Of a stretch of 56,510 nucleotides of DNA, positions 34,035-42,005 are shown in pieces. The DNA is taken from contig DEXK01000016.1 of assembly GCA_002364085.1 (NCBI GenBank), positions 891 through 57,400 of the forward strand, given 5' to 3'. Source of the stretch: Balneolaceae bacterium UBA3186. Lineage in GTDB: Bacteria > Bacteroidota > Rhodothermia > Balneolales > Balneolaceae. Position 1 is the first letter of the stretch. Every line of letters begins with the position of its first letter. Below the pieces are notes generated by a model. That model was not told the origin of the DNA. It did not search any database and was given only the letters and a program-made list of their open reading frames with translations. The translations under genes were made by a program, and so were the position numbers.

Positions 34035-34804
34035 TATTTGGTAATCCTATTTAATTCTTTTTCCAGCGTTTCTTTGAGTTCCCTGGCAACATTTAATCGT
34101 CCATCATAGGTTTCATATGTTCTAACTTTACTTTGCACGATATAAGGCAGCCATGAAACAAATTCGTCTCTTTCTATAAATCTGGCATATACTGCCTCAG
34201 CATCTTCACTAGTAAATTCAATTTTTTCTCTAAAACTTCCCATTGTAATTTGTTGCTTAGCATCTAAAATCCCTACTCTGTAATCCAGATATTTTAGCTG
34301 TAAATCTTCGGTAATAAACCGATACTGATTCCTATTTTCTGCATTGGTATAATACACTGAAATGGCATTACGCACTTCTTCATTTCGGATCAATGATAAT
34401 TTTCCGGATGATTTTATCTCTTCAAAAGTTTGATTTGAAATAACAGGCGTAGATGTATATCCGGCATATTCTATACTTTCAATAAAGTAGCTGGGGTTCT
34501 CAGTTATCAATGATTTATCTTTGCTGGCATTTATTAAAAATAGAGCTCGTTCTTTTCGGTACTCGTCGGTAGTAATCGCTCTGGAAATATTCTCGATATC
34601 GGTATTCACTTCTGTAATCAGCCTATCTAAATACCTGATCTCTGTTTTTAAATCTTTTTGAGTTTCATTCCAATTGTTAATCTGAAGTGCAATTAGAATC
34701 CCGATGACCACTAGAAAAATTTCGCCCAGGGCATACCAAAAATATTTACGAATATTTTCTTGTTGGATGAGTTTTTGGCGGATTTGTCGGAAAAATCTTA
34801 GCAT
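34034..34804 (-). CDS. DUF6090-type membrane protein, array copy 6
   Basis: The likely start is MLRFFRQIRQKLIQQENIRK, giving 256 residues; an ATG 12 bases upstream adds only MPAR. The helix (about 24-42) reads FLVVIGILIALQINNWNE. The central motif is FEEIKSSGKLSLIRNEEVRN. Ser and Thr are frequent in the middle third. The junction to copy 5 (34805-34859) is the only long one without the dispersed repeat; I see no hairpin of note in it. Confidence 0.83.
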   Translation of the reverse strand: MLRFFRQIRQKLIQQENIRKYFWYALGEIFLVVIGILIALQINNWNETQKDLKTEIRYLDRLITEVNTDIENISRAITTDEYRKERALFLINASKDKSLITENPSYFIESIEYAGYTSTPVISNQTFEEIKSSGKLSLIRNEEVRNAISVYYTNAENRNQYRFITEDLQLKYLDYRVGILDAKQQITMGSFREKIEFTSEDAEAVYARFIERDEFVSWLPYIVQSKVRTYETYDGRLNVARELKETLEKELNRITK

Positions 34805-34859
34805 ACGTGCAGGCATTGCGGGTGGCGACTGTCTATCCCGATTTCTGATACATACATAA

Positions 34860-35639
34860 TTATTCTCCTCGGCTGTTCAGCTCATCTCTGATCACTTCAA
34901 GTATCGGTATCGTATAAATATTCATAATCTGATTGTACAAAAGGAATAATTCTTGGTTTAGAGCCCCAACACTTTGAATATGATATACAGAAGCCGGATC
35001 TCTTCGATAATCTTTAATATTGATTCCTAAGGGTTTCATAGAACTAAACTCAACTTCACCTCTTCTAACCCCCCAGATATAATCCATGATCATTGCAGAA
35101 AAGTAGTGATGAATATATTGCATATACTCTGATCTTCGCCTTTCTCCATCCTGATATACAAACGACTCCCAACCCTGAATTCTGTTTATGTATCGTGATA
35201 TATAATCTGTAATAGTATCGTTCTGAATAATTGCCAATTCTCCTGTAGATATCATTTCTTCATAAGATGGTAAATAAGGACGATAACTGCCTCCGCGCCC
35301 AATTAAAAATACATCTCTGACAAAATTTGCACTGTCCGATACCGGTTGATTATTAGTTAAAACTTCTAAAAGCCTCTCTGCCTGGTCTACCTTGTACTCA
35401 ACAAGCTCTATAGAGCTTTGTAAATTTAGGCTATCCCTTTCTACCTCCACCAACAAGCGTTGTAAATATTTTATTTCTGTATTACGCTTTTTGCGTTCTT
35501 CATTCCAATTATTGATTTGCAAAGCCAGCAGGATCCCGATCATGACCAGTAGAATTTCCCCAAGTGCATACCAGAAGTATTTTCGGATATTTCCATTTTT
35601 GATGAGCTTTTGGCGGATTTGACGGAAGAATCTCAGCAT
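34860..35639 (-). CDS. DUF6090-type membrane protein, array copy 5
   Basis: The likely start is MLRFFRQIRQKLIKNGNIRK (259 residues); the ATG 12 bases upstream adds MVQT and belongs to the end of repeat E. The helix is LLVMIGILLALQINNWNE. The central motif reads YEEMISTGELAIIQNDTITD. The outer part contains RRGEVEFSSMKPLG and many Tyr and Arg residues, unlike the neighbouring copies. It is as diverged from copy 4 as from copy 10 outside the first 50 residues. Confidence 0.83.
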   Translation of the reverse strand: MLRFFRQIRQKLIKNGNIRKYFWYALGEILLVMIGILLALQINNWNEERKKRNTEIKYLQRLLVEVERDSLNLQSSIELVEYKVDQAERLLEVLTNNQPVSDSANFVRDVFLIGRGGSYRPYLPSYEEMISTGELAIIQNDTITDYISRYINRIQGWESFVYQDGERRRSEYMQYIHHYFSAMIMDYIWGVRRGEVEFSSMKPLGINIKDYRRDPASVYHIQSVGALNQELFLLYNQIMNIYTIPILEVIRDELNSRGE

Positions 35640-35794
35640 AGTTTGAACCACGCATTTAAAGGATTAAGGAATTTCGCGGATGTCATATATTGTACAATCC
35701 GCGATAATCTGGAAATCAGCGGAACCCAGAACTCCGCTAAAGTTTCGTTCTGCAGGCGTGTTTCTAAAGTTTTATTTATAAAGAATCGAATCAA
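35633..35794 (-). repeat. Array junction repeat E (diverged) with a 53-codon open frame
   Basis: This junction carries a degenerate copy of the same repeat (GTTCCGCTGATT ... CCTTAATCC ... GTGGTTC). A frame with a possible TTG start at 35794 reads LIRFFINK, echoing MLRFFRQI, continues through PLISRLSRIV and AKFLNPLNAWFKLC, and stops at 35633 across the start of copy 5. The ends AKFLNP.NA and AKSLNP.NP are clearly related between copies. It overlaps the stop of copy 4. Confidence 0.6.
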
Positions 35795-36546
35795 AATTCC
35801 ACCTTTCTTCTTCTTAATTCATCTGAAATCATTTTTTCAAGATTTCTGTTTATCCTTTTTGCCCCGTCTAATCTTCTAAAATTATTAAAGTATACTTGTC
35901 TTCTAAGATTGATTACCCTTAGCAGGTCGCTATTATTTATATCAGAGATAACAGGCACTTCCCGTACTTTTGTACTGCCATCACTGTCCATATAAGTTTC
36001 ATCTTTTATCAGTTTTCTCAGATAAATTCGAGCTTCATCATTTTTTTTCTCTGAATATTCATTTGTAAATTTTTCGAAAGCAGGAAAAGTGACACCATAG
36101 GTTGAGGTTATCATACTTCGTAAAGAATCATTCTGTATGATATTTAAACCGCTCGATTTAAGGTTTTCATAGGAACCGGAATCAAACCGATAATCAAAAT
36201 CGGTAAGCATATCTCCCAATAAATTACGAAGTGTTTCCTGCTCAGGTAATTCGTTTCTACCTACAAAGTATAACAGACTATCTATACCGAGCTTGCTCTT
36301 ATTCACCCTGGGTTCAAAATATTCGGTAATCATAAAAAGATCATTATTTAGGGATTTCCGCATTTCTATAAGCAAGGTGTTCTCATAGTCGATAGACTTC
36401 CTTTGTTCATTCCAATTATTTAGCTGTAGGGCAATCAAAATTCCAATTACCACCAGTAGAATTTCGCCAATGGCATACAGGAAATATTTGCGAACATTTT
36501 TCTTTTCGATAAGCTTTTTTCGGATGTGTCTAAAAAATTTCAGCAT
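35791..36546 (-). CDS. DUF6090-type membrane protein, array copy 4
   Basis: A 251-residue copy starting MLKFFRHIRKKLIEKKNVRK with helix about 24-42 (LLVVIGILIALQLNNWNE). The central motif is YENLKSSGLNIIQNDSLRSM. The C-terminus is basic (RRRKVEF). Its start codon overlaps the stop of the 42-codon frame of repeat B. Confidence 0.85.
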   Translation of the reverse strand: MLKFFRHIRKKLIEKKNVRKYFLYAIGEILLVVIGILIALQLNNWNEQRKSIDYENTLLIEMRKSLNNDLFMITEYFEPRVNKSKLGIDSLLYFVGRNELPEQETLRNLLGDMLTDFDYRFDSGSYENLKSSGLNIIQNDSLRSMITSTYGVTFPAFEKFTNEYSEKKNDEARIYLRKLIKDETYMDSDGSTKVREVPVISDINNSDLLRVINLRRQVYFNNFRRLDGAKRINRNLEKMISDELRRRKVEF

Positions 36547-36668
36547 AGGAACCGCGGATTTGTAGGATTCAGGGATTTCGCTGATTTGGCACGAATTAAA
36601 ATCTGTGTTAATCCTGAAATCAGTTTAATCAGCGGTTCAAATAGTATTTGGCGGAAGAAGCGTAGCAT
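36540..36668 (-). repeat. Array junction repeat B with a 42-codon open frame
   Basis: Element from GAACCGC near 36549 to GCGGTTC near 36638. The redundant start at 36668 encodes MLRFFRQI exactly and directly follows the stop of copy 3 (TGA-ATG). The open frame continues LFEPLIKLISGLTQILIRAK ... NPRFLC and stops at 36540, overlapping the ATG of copy 4. Same length (129 bases including stop) as repeats A and D. Confidence 0.78.
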
Positions 36669-37391
36669 TCAATTCAATTTTTCTTTTAGATTTATCCCAT
36701 CACTATTCACTGCTTCCATAAAGTGGACAAATCCTCTCCAATGCACTGACATCCTCGAAAACGTATTAATAAATTCGTCATCTTTGGTCATTGCATCAAA
36801 GTCGTAGGTGAACCCGATGCCCAGTTTTTTCGGATCAGTGGTGGCCCTTATATGCCTGTTATATACTATAAACTGATCTTCAATGTTATTACTCAACTTC
36901 TCATATATACTCTCAACCTGATGAAGAAAGGTGTAAAACTCTGCCAGTTCATTTCTTAATTTAATGTCACCAATCAAGTTAATTTGACCACTTTCTTTCA
37001 TTTCTTCATAGGTTAACATATTGGGCATTTGATAAGTAGTTCTTGGGAACCATAATATGGCATAATCTACTACTACCTTTTCACTTGCGGTAAGCTCAGT
37101 GCCCCTTTCAAGGAAATGTTGCATTTCTGTTATAGCCTCAAGAATCTCTCTACTTTGCTGACTCAGAGATTCAGTTCTTTGGATTAATCGATCCAGGTCT
37201 TCAACTAATCTGCTCTCAAATTCCATAGCGAGGTTGCGTTCCTTCCTCAACTCATTCCAGTTATTGACCTGTAGTGCGATGAGAATTCCAATCACAACCA
37301 ACAAAATTTCCCCTATTGCATAAAGGATATAAGTACGAACTTTATTCTGTTCCATAAGTTTCTGTCGTATTTGTCTAAAAAATCTCAGCAT
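36669..37391 (-). CDS. DUF6090-type membrane protein, array copy 3
   Basis: A 240-residue copy, the shortest intact one, starting MLRFFRQIRQKLMEQNKVRT. The helix is ILLVVIGILIALQVNNWNE. The central motif reads YEEMKESGQINLIGDIKLRN. Its first 25 residues are closest to copies 9 and 10, although these lie at the far end of the array, which suggests gene conversion or block duplication. Upstream is the composite repeat C. Confidence 0.85.
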   Translation of the reverse strand: MLRFFRQIRQKLMEQNKVRTYILYAIGEILLVVIGILIALQVNNWNELRKERNLAMEFESRLVEDLDRLIQRTESLSQQSREILEAITEMQHFLERGTELTASEKVVVDYAILWFPRTTYQMPNMLTYEEMKESGQINLIGDIKLRNELAEFYTFLHQVESIYEKLSNNIEDQFIVYNRHIRATTDPKKLGIGFTYDFDAMTKDDEFINTFSRMSVHWRGFVHFMEAVNSDGINLKEKLN

Positions 37392-37603
37392 AGGAAGGGA
37401 GGGTTTTTAGGATTTAGGGATGGCACGGTTTTGAGGCTTGTCACTTCGAACGAAAGGGAGAAGTCTAATAATCCTTGAACTACCATTAAAATCTTTAGAT
37501 GTCTCGCGGTAGCTCGACATGACAAAAAAGAGAATATCCGTGTTAATCCGGCAATCTGGTAAATCGGCGTTTCTATCGATATTTCGTGGAAAAAGCGGAT
37601 CAT
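37385..37603 (-). repeat. Array junction repeat C with nested second element and a 72-codon open frame
   Basis: The same junction repeat as A, B and D, but interrupted by an 84-base GTCA...TGAC element (37440-37523). The redundant start at 37603 reads MIRFFHEI. The frame remains open across both elements for 72 codons, ending SLNPKNPPFLC with its stop at 37385, across the start of copy 3. The extra length relative to A, B and D is 90 bases, a multiple of three. Confidence 0.7.
37440..37523. repeat. GTCA...TGAC element nested in junction repeat C
   Basis: Starts GTCACTTCGAACGAA and ends GTAGCTCGACATGAC; AAGTCT near 37461 is mirrored by AGATGTCT near 37497. The outline matches 2425-2515 and the ends of the unit at 28954-29362. 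It inserted into an older repeat, so it is the younger of the two. Confidence 0.55.
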
Positions 37604-37610
37604 AATTATT

Positions 37611-38342
37611 CTACTGTTGAAGCTGTGTTTCCAATTGCTCTTTTATTAATGAAATCCTATCCGAAAGAAACCCCCAACCAGCTTGCCAATCCCTTCTTGC
37701 ATCAACAATTTCTGCCATTGCATTTTTGAATTTCCTGCTTTTACAAATTTCTTCGATATCATAAAAGACTAAATATTCTCCATCTGGATCGTAAACAAAA
37801 TCAACATGTTCCCAGATTACCGAACTTGCTCTTCCTAACTCGTCTCTGGAGTAATTCACTAACGACCTGCCATATTCTACTCCTCCATAAAAAGAAAAAA
37901 TGGAACTTTTAAGCTCTTCGTTGGGCAAACTTGCATACACACCACTGGCAATCATTTCGTCGTAGGTTCCATTTACCGAGGTAAACATCGGAAGATTTTG
38001 ATGCGTTATTAGAACTGCTGACATTGATTCTTTTAGAGTGCTATCAGCACCACATGTAAACACGTATTGAAAAGCTTGTTCGGCTTGTTTCACCAGCTCA
38101 GGATAATCGCCATAACCATCGCTGTAAAATGTTTGCATCGAATTAAAATCATCATATAGTCTTATCAAATACGAATTCTGTGCTTCTTGTAGCTTTCTAT
38201 TCTCGTTCCAGTTGTTGATTTGAAGTGCGATTAGAATCCCGATAACAACCAGAAAAATCTCCCCCAAAGCATACCAAATGTATTTGCGGATATTGCCGTT
38301 TTCGAGGAGATTTTGGCGTATTTGTCTAAAAAATCTCAACAT
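37611..38342 (-). CDS. DUF6090-type membrane protein, array copy 2
   Basis: A 243-residue copy starting MLRFFRQIRQNLLENGNIRK, helix FLVVIGILIALQINNWNE. The central motif is YDEMIASGVYASLPNEELKS. The outer part has one cysteine in VFTCGADS and another near ICKSRK, unusual in this array, so an intramolecular disulfide is possible. The start overlaps the stop of the repeat D frame. Confidence 0.85.
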   Translation of the reverse strand: MLRFFRQIRQNLLENGNIRKYIWYALGEIFLVVIGILIALQINNWNENRKLQEAQNSYLIRLYDDFNSMQTFYSDGYGDYPELVKQAEQAFQYVFTCGADSTLKESMSAVLITHQNLPMFTSVNGTYDEMIASGVYASLPNEELKSSIFSFYGGVEYGRSLVNYSRDELGRASSVIWEHVDFVYDPDGEYLVFYDIEEICKSRKFKNAMAEIVDARRDWQAGWGFLSDRISLIKEQLETQLQQ

Positions 38343-38464
38343 AGGAACCGCGGATTTGTAGGATTCAGGGATTTCGCTGATTTGTCATGTATTAAAATCT
38401 GTGTTAATCCTGTTATCGGTTTAATCAGCGGTTCAAATGGTATTTGTCGGAAGAATCGGAGCAT
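38336..38464 (-). repeat. Array junction repeat D with a 42-codon open frame
   Basis: The element runs from GGAACCGC near 38344 to GCGGTTC near 38434. The redundant start at 38464 encodes MLRFFRQI and lies one base past the stop of copy 1. The open frame reads PFEPLIKPITGLTQILIHDK ... NPRFLC and stops at 38336, across the ATG of copy 2. Confidence 0.78.
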
Positions 38465-38465
38465 A

Positions 38466-39209
38466 TTATTGAGTTAGCTCTTGGTCAATTTGTTCAATTA
38501 AAATAACCATTAATTCATGGACAGCGGTTAAATAATGGATAGTATTAGATAGTGGCCAACTGGATCTTTCTAATAGCTCATCAAATTTAGGATCTGCAAC
38601 TAAAGCAGTTGGGTTTTCTAATATGATTTCGCTAGTTACACCACTTCCTTCTACCGGTTTAGCCCTTATATTTATTAATTCGTGAATTAGATCATTTCGA
38701 GTGAATAGTTCAACTCTTTGGACTTCATTGACCCACCTTTCCATGTTCTCGATATGAAATCCATAAAGATTAGATAGGTTTTTTCTAATCTCAAGATTAG
38801 TAATACGATCGAGTCCGCCTGATTTTATGGCCTCAAAAGGAGCTTTATTGATGGTGATAACTATCCCATATCCTTTAATCGTTCTTAAATGAAAATCTAA
38901 TGAATCCTTGTTTATCTCCTGATCATTCTTCATTGAGGCGAGTCGATTAAAACTATATCGGACGTTTTTTAAATGAGGTATCCAGTTTTTCAATATCTGT
39001 ACATCTTTAGCCATAACTTCATTTACTTCACTAAGCATACTGAGTTCATAGCTTCTTGATTTCCGTTCTTCATTCCAGTTATTCACCTGAAGTGCTAAGA
39101 GAATACCAATCATTACTAATGCAATTTCACCAATAGCATATAGCAGATATTTACTGAACTTGTTTTCAGAAAGGAGAGCCTGACGTACCCGTCGAAAAAA
39201 CTTAAACAT
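38466..39209 (-). CDS. DUF6090-type membrane protein, array copy 1 (first)
   Basis: The promoter-proximal copy, 247 residues, with the most diverged start (MFKFFRRVRQALLSENKFSK) and helix IALVMIGILLALQVNNWNE. The central motif is FEAIKSGGLDRITNLEIRKN, close to that of copy 7. The 86-bp upstream spacer (39210-39295) has an AT-rich stretch but no clean TAnnTTTG, so I could not place the array promoter. As founder-like outlier it may be the oldest member. Confidence 0.85.
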   Translation of the reverse strand: MFKFFRRVRQALLSENKFSKYLLYAIGEIALVMIGILLALQVNNWNEERKSRSYELSMLSEVNEVMAKDVQILKNWIPHLKNVRYSFNRLASMKNDQEINKDSLDFHLRTIKGYGIVITINKAPFEAIKSGGLDRITNLEIRKNLSNLYGFHIENMERWVNEVQRVELFTRNDLIHELINIRAKPVEGSGVTSEIILENPTALVADPKFDELLERSSWPLSNTIHYLTAVHELMVILIEQIDQELTQ

Positions 39210-39295
39210 ATCCCAAAACCCCCGTAGTTATTAACAGAGGAAATTGGTTAAAACGGAGCTTATTTCAAAATTCTAAAAATTTTTGATGAACAAGC

Positions 39296-39838
39296 TTACT
39301 CGTGCTTACTTTTCAGTTCATCCATACGTTTTCTGTTTTTCCGTTTCTGGAGGTAGGGGATGAAGAACATATAGATTCCTGTGATCCAGAGAATGGTGAC
39401 AATTATACCGGAAGGAAGGAAGATCCAAAGCTTGGCTGAATCATGAAACCAGGAACCATCATGAAGAGCTTCAATAATTCCTGAACGACGAAATTCAACT
39501 TGTAACACTTCTCCGGTTTTAGTGTCGATCTGAATTTCCCAGTTATTTATTCCGCGAACTTTAACTATACCTTTATCCGGGCGGACATCCAACCGGTCAA
39601 CGTCAGACCATTTTGTTATACCTGCTTTTTCGATGGTTGAAGATATTGCAATAATTTCATCGAAAGTAATTTCAAGGTCTTTGGAAACTCCTTCCATTGT
39701 GGGAGGCTGAATCCATGCGAATTCCTTTTTAACCTGAAGAAAAAGTCCTGTAATTAATACAATAAGAAAAGGAATGGCTATTATTATAGCTCCCCATCTG
39801 TGAATCTTTCGATTATCCCGACGTGCGTGCCAACTCAT
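39296..39838 (-). CDS. PepSY-associated transmembrane protein
   Basis: This 180-residue protein has two membrane helices: about 15-35 (IIIAIPFLIVLITGLFLQVK) and about 140-160 (IFLPSGIIVTILWITGIYMF). Between them is a periplasmic PepSY-like domain with GEVLQVEFRRSG and the typical end LHDGSWF. The very C-terminus is basic and cytoplasmic. Such small PepSY-TM proteins often accompany iron or copper reductase and siderophore functions. Here it is 24 bases downstream of an amidohydrolase gene in the same direction, so that link does not settle the role. Confidence 0.82.
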   Translation of the reverse strand: MSWHARRDNRKIHRWGAIIIAIPFLIVLITGLFLQVKKEFAWIQPPTMEGVSKDLEITFDEIIAISSTIEKAGITKWSDVDRLDVRPDKGIVKVRGINNWEIQIDTKTGEVLQVEFRRSGIIEALHDGSWFHDSAKLWIFLPSGIIVTILWITGIYMFFIPYLQKRKNRKRMDELKSKHE

Positions 39839-39862
39839 ATAAAAAATCTGTCATTTGAAGGT

Positions 39863-41446
39863 CTAATATTTAACACCAGGTTGCGTGATTTCGAAATTCT
39901 CATTGTCTTTGGCGGTTTGTACCATATTTTCAACGTCTTTAAGCAGTTGTTTAGCGTCATAAACTATTCCGTCTTTTATAGTATATACTACGCCTCCATG
40001 ACGTTTCACATTGTTTTCATTATCAACAAAGATGGCGCCTGTACCATAAAGCACTTTTAAATTAGCCATTGGATTCGCATCAACAATAAGCATATCGGCA
40101 AGTTTACCAACTTCAATGGTTCCTAATTCATCATCCATTCCCAGAACTTCAGCAGCCTTTAACGAAGCTGATTGAAAGATCTCAAGTGGATGGAAGCCGG
40201 CTTCTCGCATCATTTCCATCTCTTGTATATAAGCAAAACCGTAGAGCTTATAAATGTAGCCTGCATCCGATCCTAAAGTTACACGACCTCCACGATTTTT
40301 ATATTCATTTACGAATTCCATCCACAAACGGAAGTTGTTTTTCCATTCAACTTCTTGTTCTGTTCCCCAATCCAACCAATAAGATCCATGAGAGATTCTA
40401 CTGGGTGCGTAGAATCTCCAGAGAGATGGGAGAGTGTATTTCTCGTGCCACTCGGCTCTTCGCTGAGCCATTAAATCACGACTTGCCTCGTAAATAGTCA
40501 TGGTCGGGTTAAGAGTAAAATCCAATTCAAGTAACTCATCCATTACTGCATTCCATTTTTCGGAATATGGCTCGGCTGCTTGTTTCCAAAGCTTTCCTGC
40601 TTCTTCAAAGCGGTGTTGTTCGTTATTATAATTGTAATCTAATGGGTAATCCTGAATGATACGATCTTCGAAAAGAGCTTCGGGCAAACCATACCAGTGT
40701 GTCATGCTTGTTAATCCCAGGCGGGCAGAAGTGAGTACATTATTATAAACCACTCTGGTTTGTGCATGATGAGTCATTGTTTCAAGGCCAAGTTTATTGG
40801 CTTCATCAATAGCAGCGGCATACACCTTCGGTGATGCACCGAAAAATTTAATTCCATCGGCTCCTGCTTTGTTGATCATTTGAACCCAATCGCGAGCCTG
40901 CTTTTCATTGATGATTTGTTCTGAAGCTCCTTGTCCAAACGAAATATAAGCTGAGATTCTGGGAGCAGTAATTTCATTCTTTTCACTTCTGGCTTTGTGA
41001 CGAAGTGTCCAGTCCATTCCGTTTCCGGAGCCCGGCTCTCTGATAGTTGTAATGCCATGTGCCATCCAAAGTTTATATACATATTCGGGAGTAGTTCCCT
41101 GAGCACCGCCACCTGTATGTGCATGCATGTCAATGAAACCGGGAAGTAAGTACATTCTTGTGGCATCAATAACTTTGTCGTTTGCTCCGGCTTTTGGACG
41201 TCTGTTTTCATTAATTGGTAAACCCGGATATCCAACAGTTTGTATGCGAGCTATTCGGTTTCCTTCAACTACAATGTCTACCGGTCCAGTGGCTGGCGAC
41301 CCGGTACCATCAATCAAGTTTACTCCCCGAATAATCAGTCGGTCATAAGGTCCTTCACCTTCTGATCTGTTTGGGGCATCACTCATCTGAGCATATAAAG
41401 GCGAAGCAATAAGAACAAGCAGAATCAGCTGAAATATTTTTTTCAT
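39863..41446 (-). CDS. Exported amidohydrolase-family metal hydrolase
   Basis: A 527-residue enzyme with a signal peptide (ends near LYAQ, about residue 20). The metallo-TIM-barrel set is visible: HxH in FIDMHAHTGGG, a possible bridging lysine in GADGIKFFG, H in METMTHHAQT and MTHWYG, and D in LGSDAGYIYKL. The C-terminal GTIEVGKLADMLIVDANP is the classic small-domain signature. It belongs to the imidazolonepropionase/prolidase-like branch; the substrate is unknown. Secretion points to use on external amides or dipeptides. The PepSY gene follows in the probable operon. Confidence 0.9.
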   Translation of the reverse strand: MKKIFQLILLVLIASPLYAQMSDAPNRSEGEGPYDRLIIRGVNLIDGTGSPATGPVDIVVEGNRIARIQTVGYPGLPINENRRPKAGANDKVIDATRMYLLPGFIDMHAHTGGGAQGTTPEYVYKLWMAHGITTIREPGSGNGMDWTLRHKARSEKNEITAPRISAYISFGQGASEQIINEKQARDWVQMINKAGADGIKFFGASPKVYAAAIDEANKLGLETMTHHAQTRVVYNNVLTSARLGLTSMTHWYGLPEALFEDRIIQDYPLDYNYNNEQHRFEEAGKLWKQAAEPYSEKWNAVMDELLELDFTLNPTMTIYEASRDLMAQRRAEWHEKYTLPSLWRFYAPSRISHGSYWLDWGTEQEVEWKNNFRLWMEFVNEYKNRGGRVTLGSDAGYIYKLYGFAYIQEMEMMREAGFHPLEIFQSASLKAAEVLGMDDELGTIEVGKLADMLIVDANPMANLKVLYGTGAIFVDNENNVKRHGGVVYTIKDGIVYDAKQLLKDVENMVQTAKDNENFEITQPGVKY

Positions 41447-41541
41447 TTCTAAATAGTTAGTTATTGGAACTTAGATCTGAGTTGAAGCAGAAATCGAATT
41501 TGAATCTAAGTAAAAGGTAGGATAGCTATAGTAAAAGTTGG

Positions 41542-42000
41542 TTACAGAAGTAAAGCTCCTTCATGTTTCAATAGCCATTCCTTCCGTTCCATTCCACCGG
41601 CATAACCTACAAGTTTGTTATCAGAGCCAATTACACGATGGCATGGAATTACTACTGCTATGGGATTTTTTCCATTTGCTGCACCTACTGCTTGGGAAAA
41701 GTTCTTATCACCAAGGTGTGAGGCGATCTTTCCATAGGAGGTTGTAGTTCCATGAGGAATATTATTTAACTGAACCCATACTTTTTGTTCAAAATCTGTT
41801 CCATCAGGTAATAGTGTAAGATCAAACCGATCTCTTTTACCTTCAAAATATTCTTTAAGCTGAGTTTTAGCAGATTCAGTGTGTATGTCGGGGTCTTCCG
41901 GTCCGTCGAAATCCATAAATTTAACGGATGTAATTCCACTTCCGTTTGAGAGAATTCTAAGAAAGCCGATTGGAGTTTCTAAATAGCTTACAAAAGTCAT
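41542..42000 (-). CDS. ogt: Methylated-DNA--protein-cysteine methyltransferase
   Basis: A suicide DNA-repair protein of 152 residues that takes the methyl group from O6-methylguanine. The acceptor cysteine is C120 in VVIPCHRVIG. The helix-turn-helix TTTSYGKIASHLG and the closing GYAGGMERKEWLLKHE are intact. Length and the absence of an AraC/Ada domain fit the Ogt type. It lies five bases after the LEA14-like lipoprotein gene in the same direction, so the two are probably co-transcribed although unrelated. Confidence 0.95.
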   Translation of the reverse strand: MTFVSYLETPIGFLRILSNGSGITSVKFMDFDGPEDPDIHTESAKTQLKEYFEGKRDRFDLTLLPDGTDFEQKVWVQLNNIPHGTTTSYGKIASHLGDKNFSQAVGAANGKNPIAVVIPCHRVIGSDNKLVGYAGGMERKEWLLKHEGALLL

Positions 42001-42005
42001 GGTTA

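Noticed and set aside
30874..39209. Array of immunity genes for a polymorphic toxin
   Set aside because: No toxin, secretion marker or Rhs/VgrG-like gene is near; the members are membrane proteins with a shared anchor, so the idea has no direct support.
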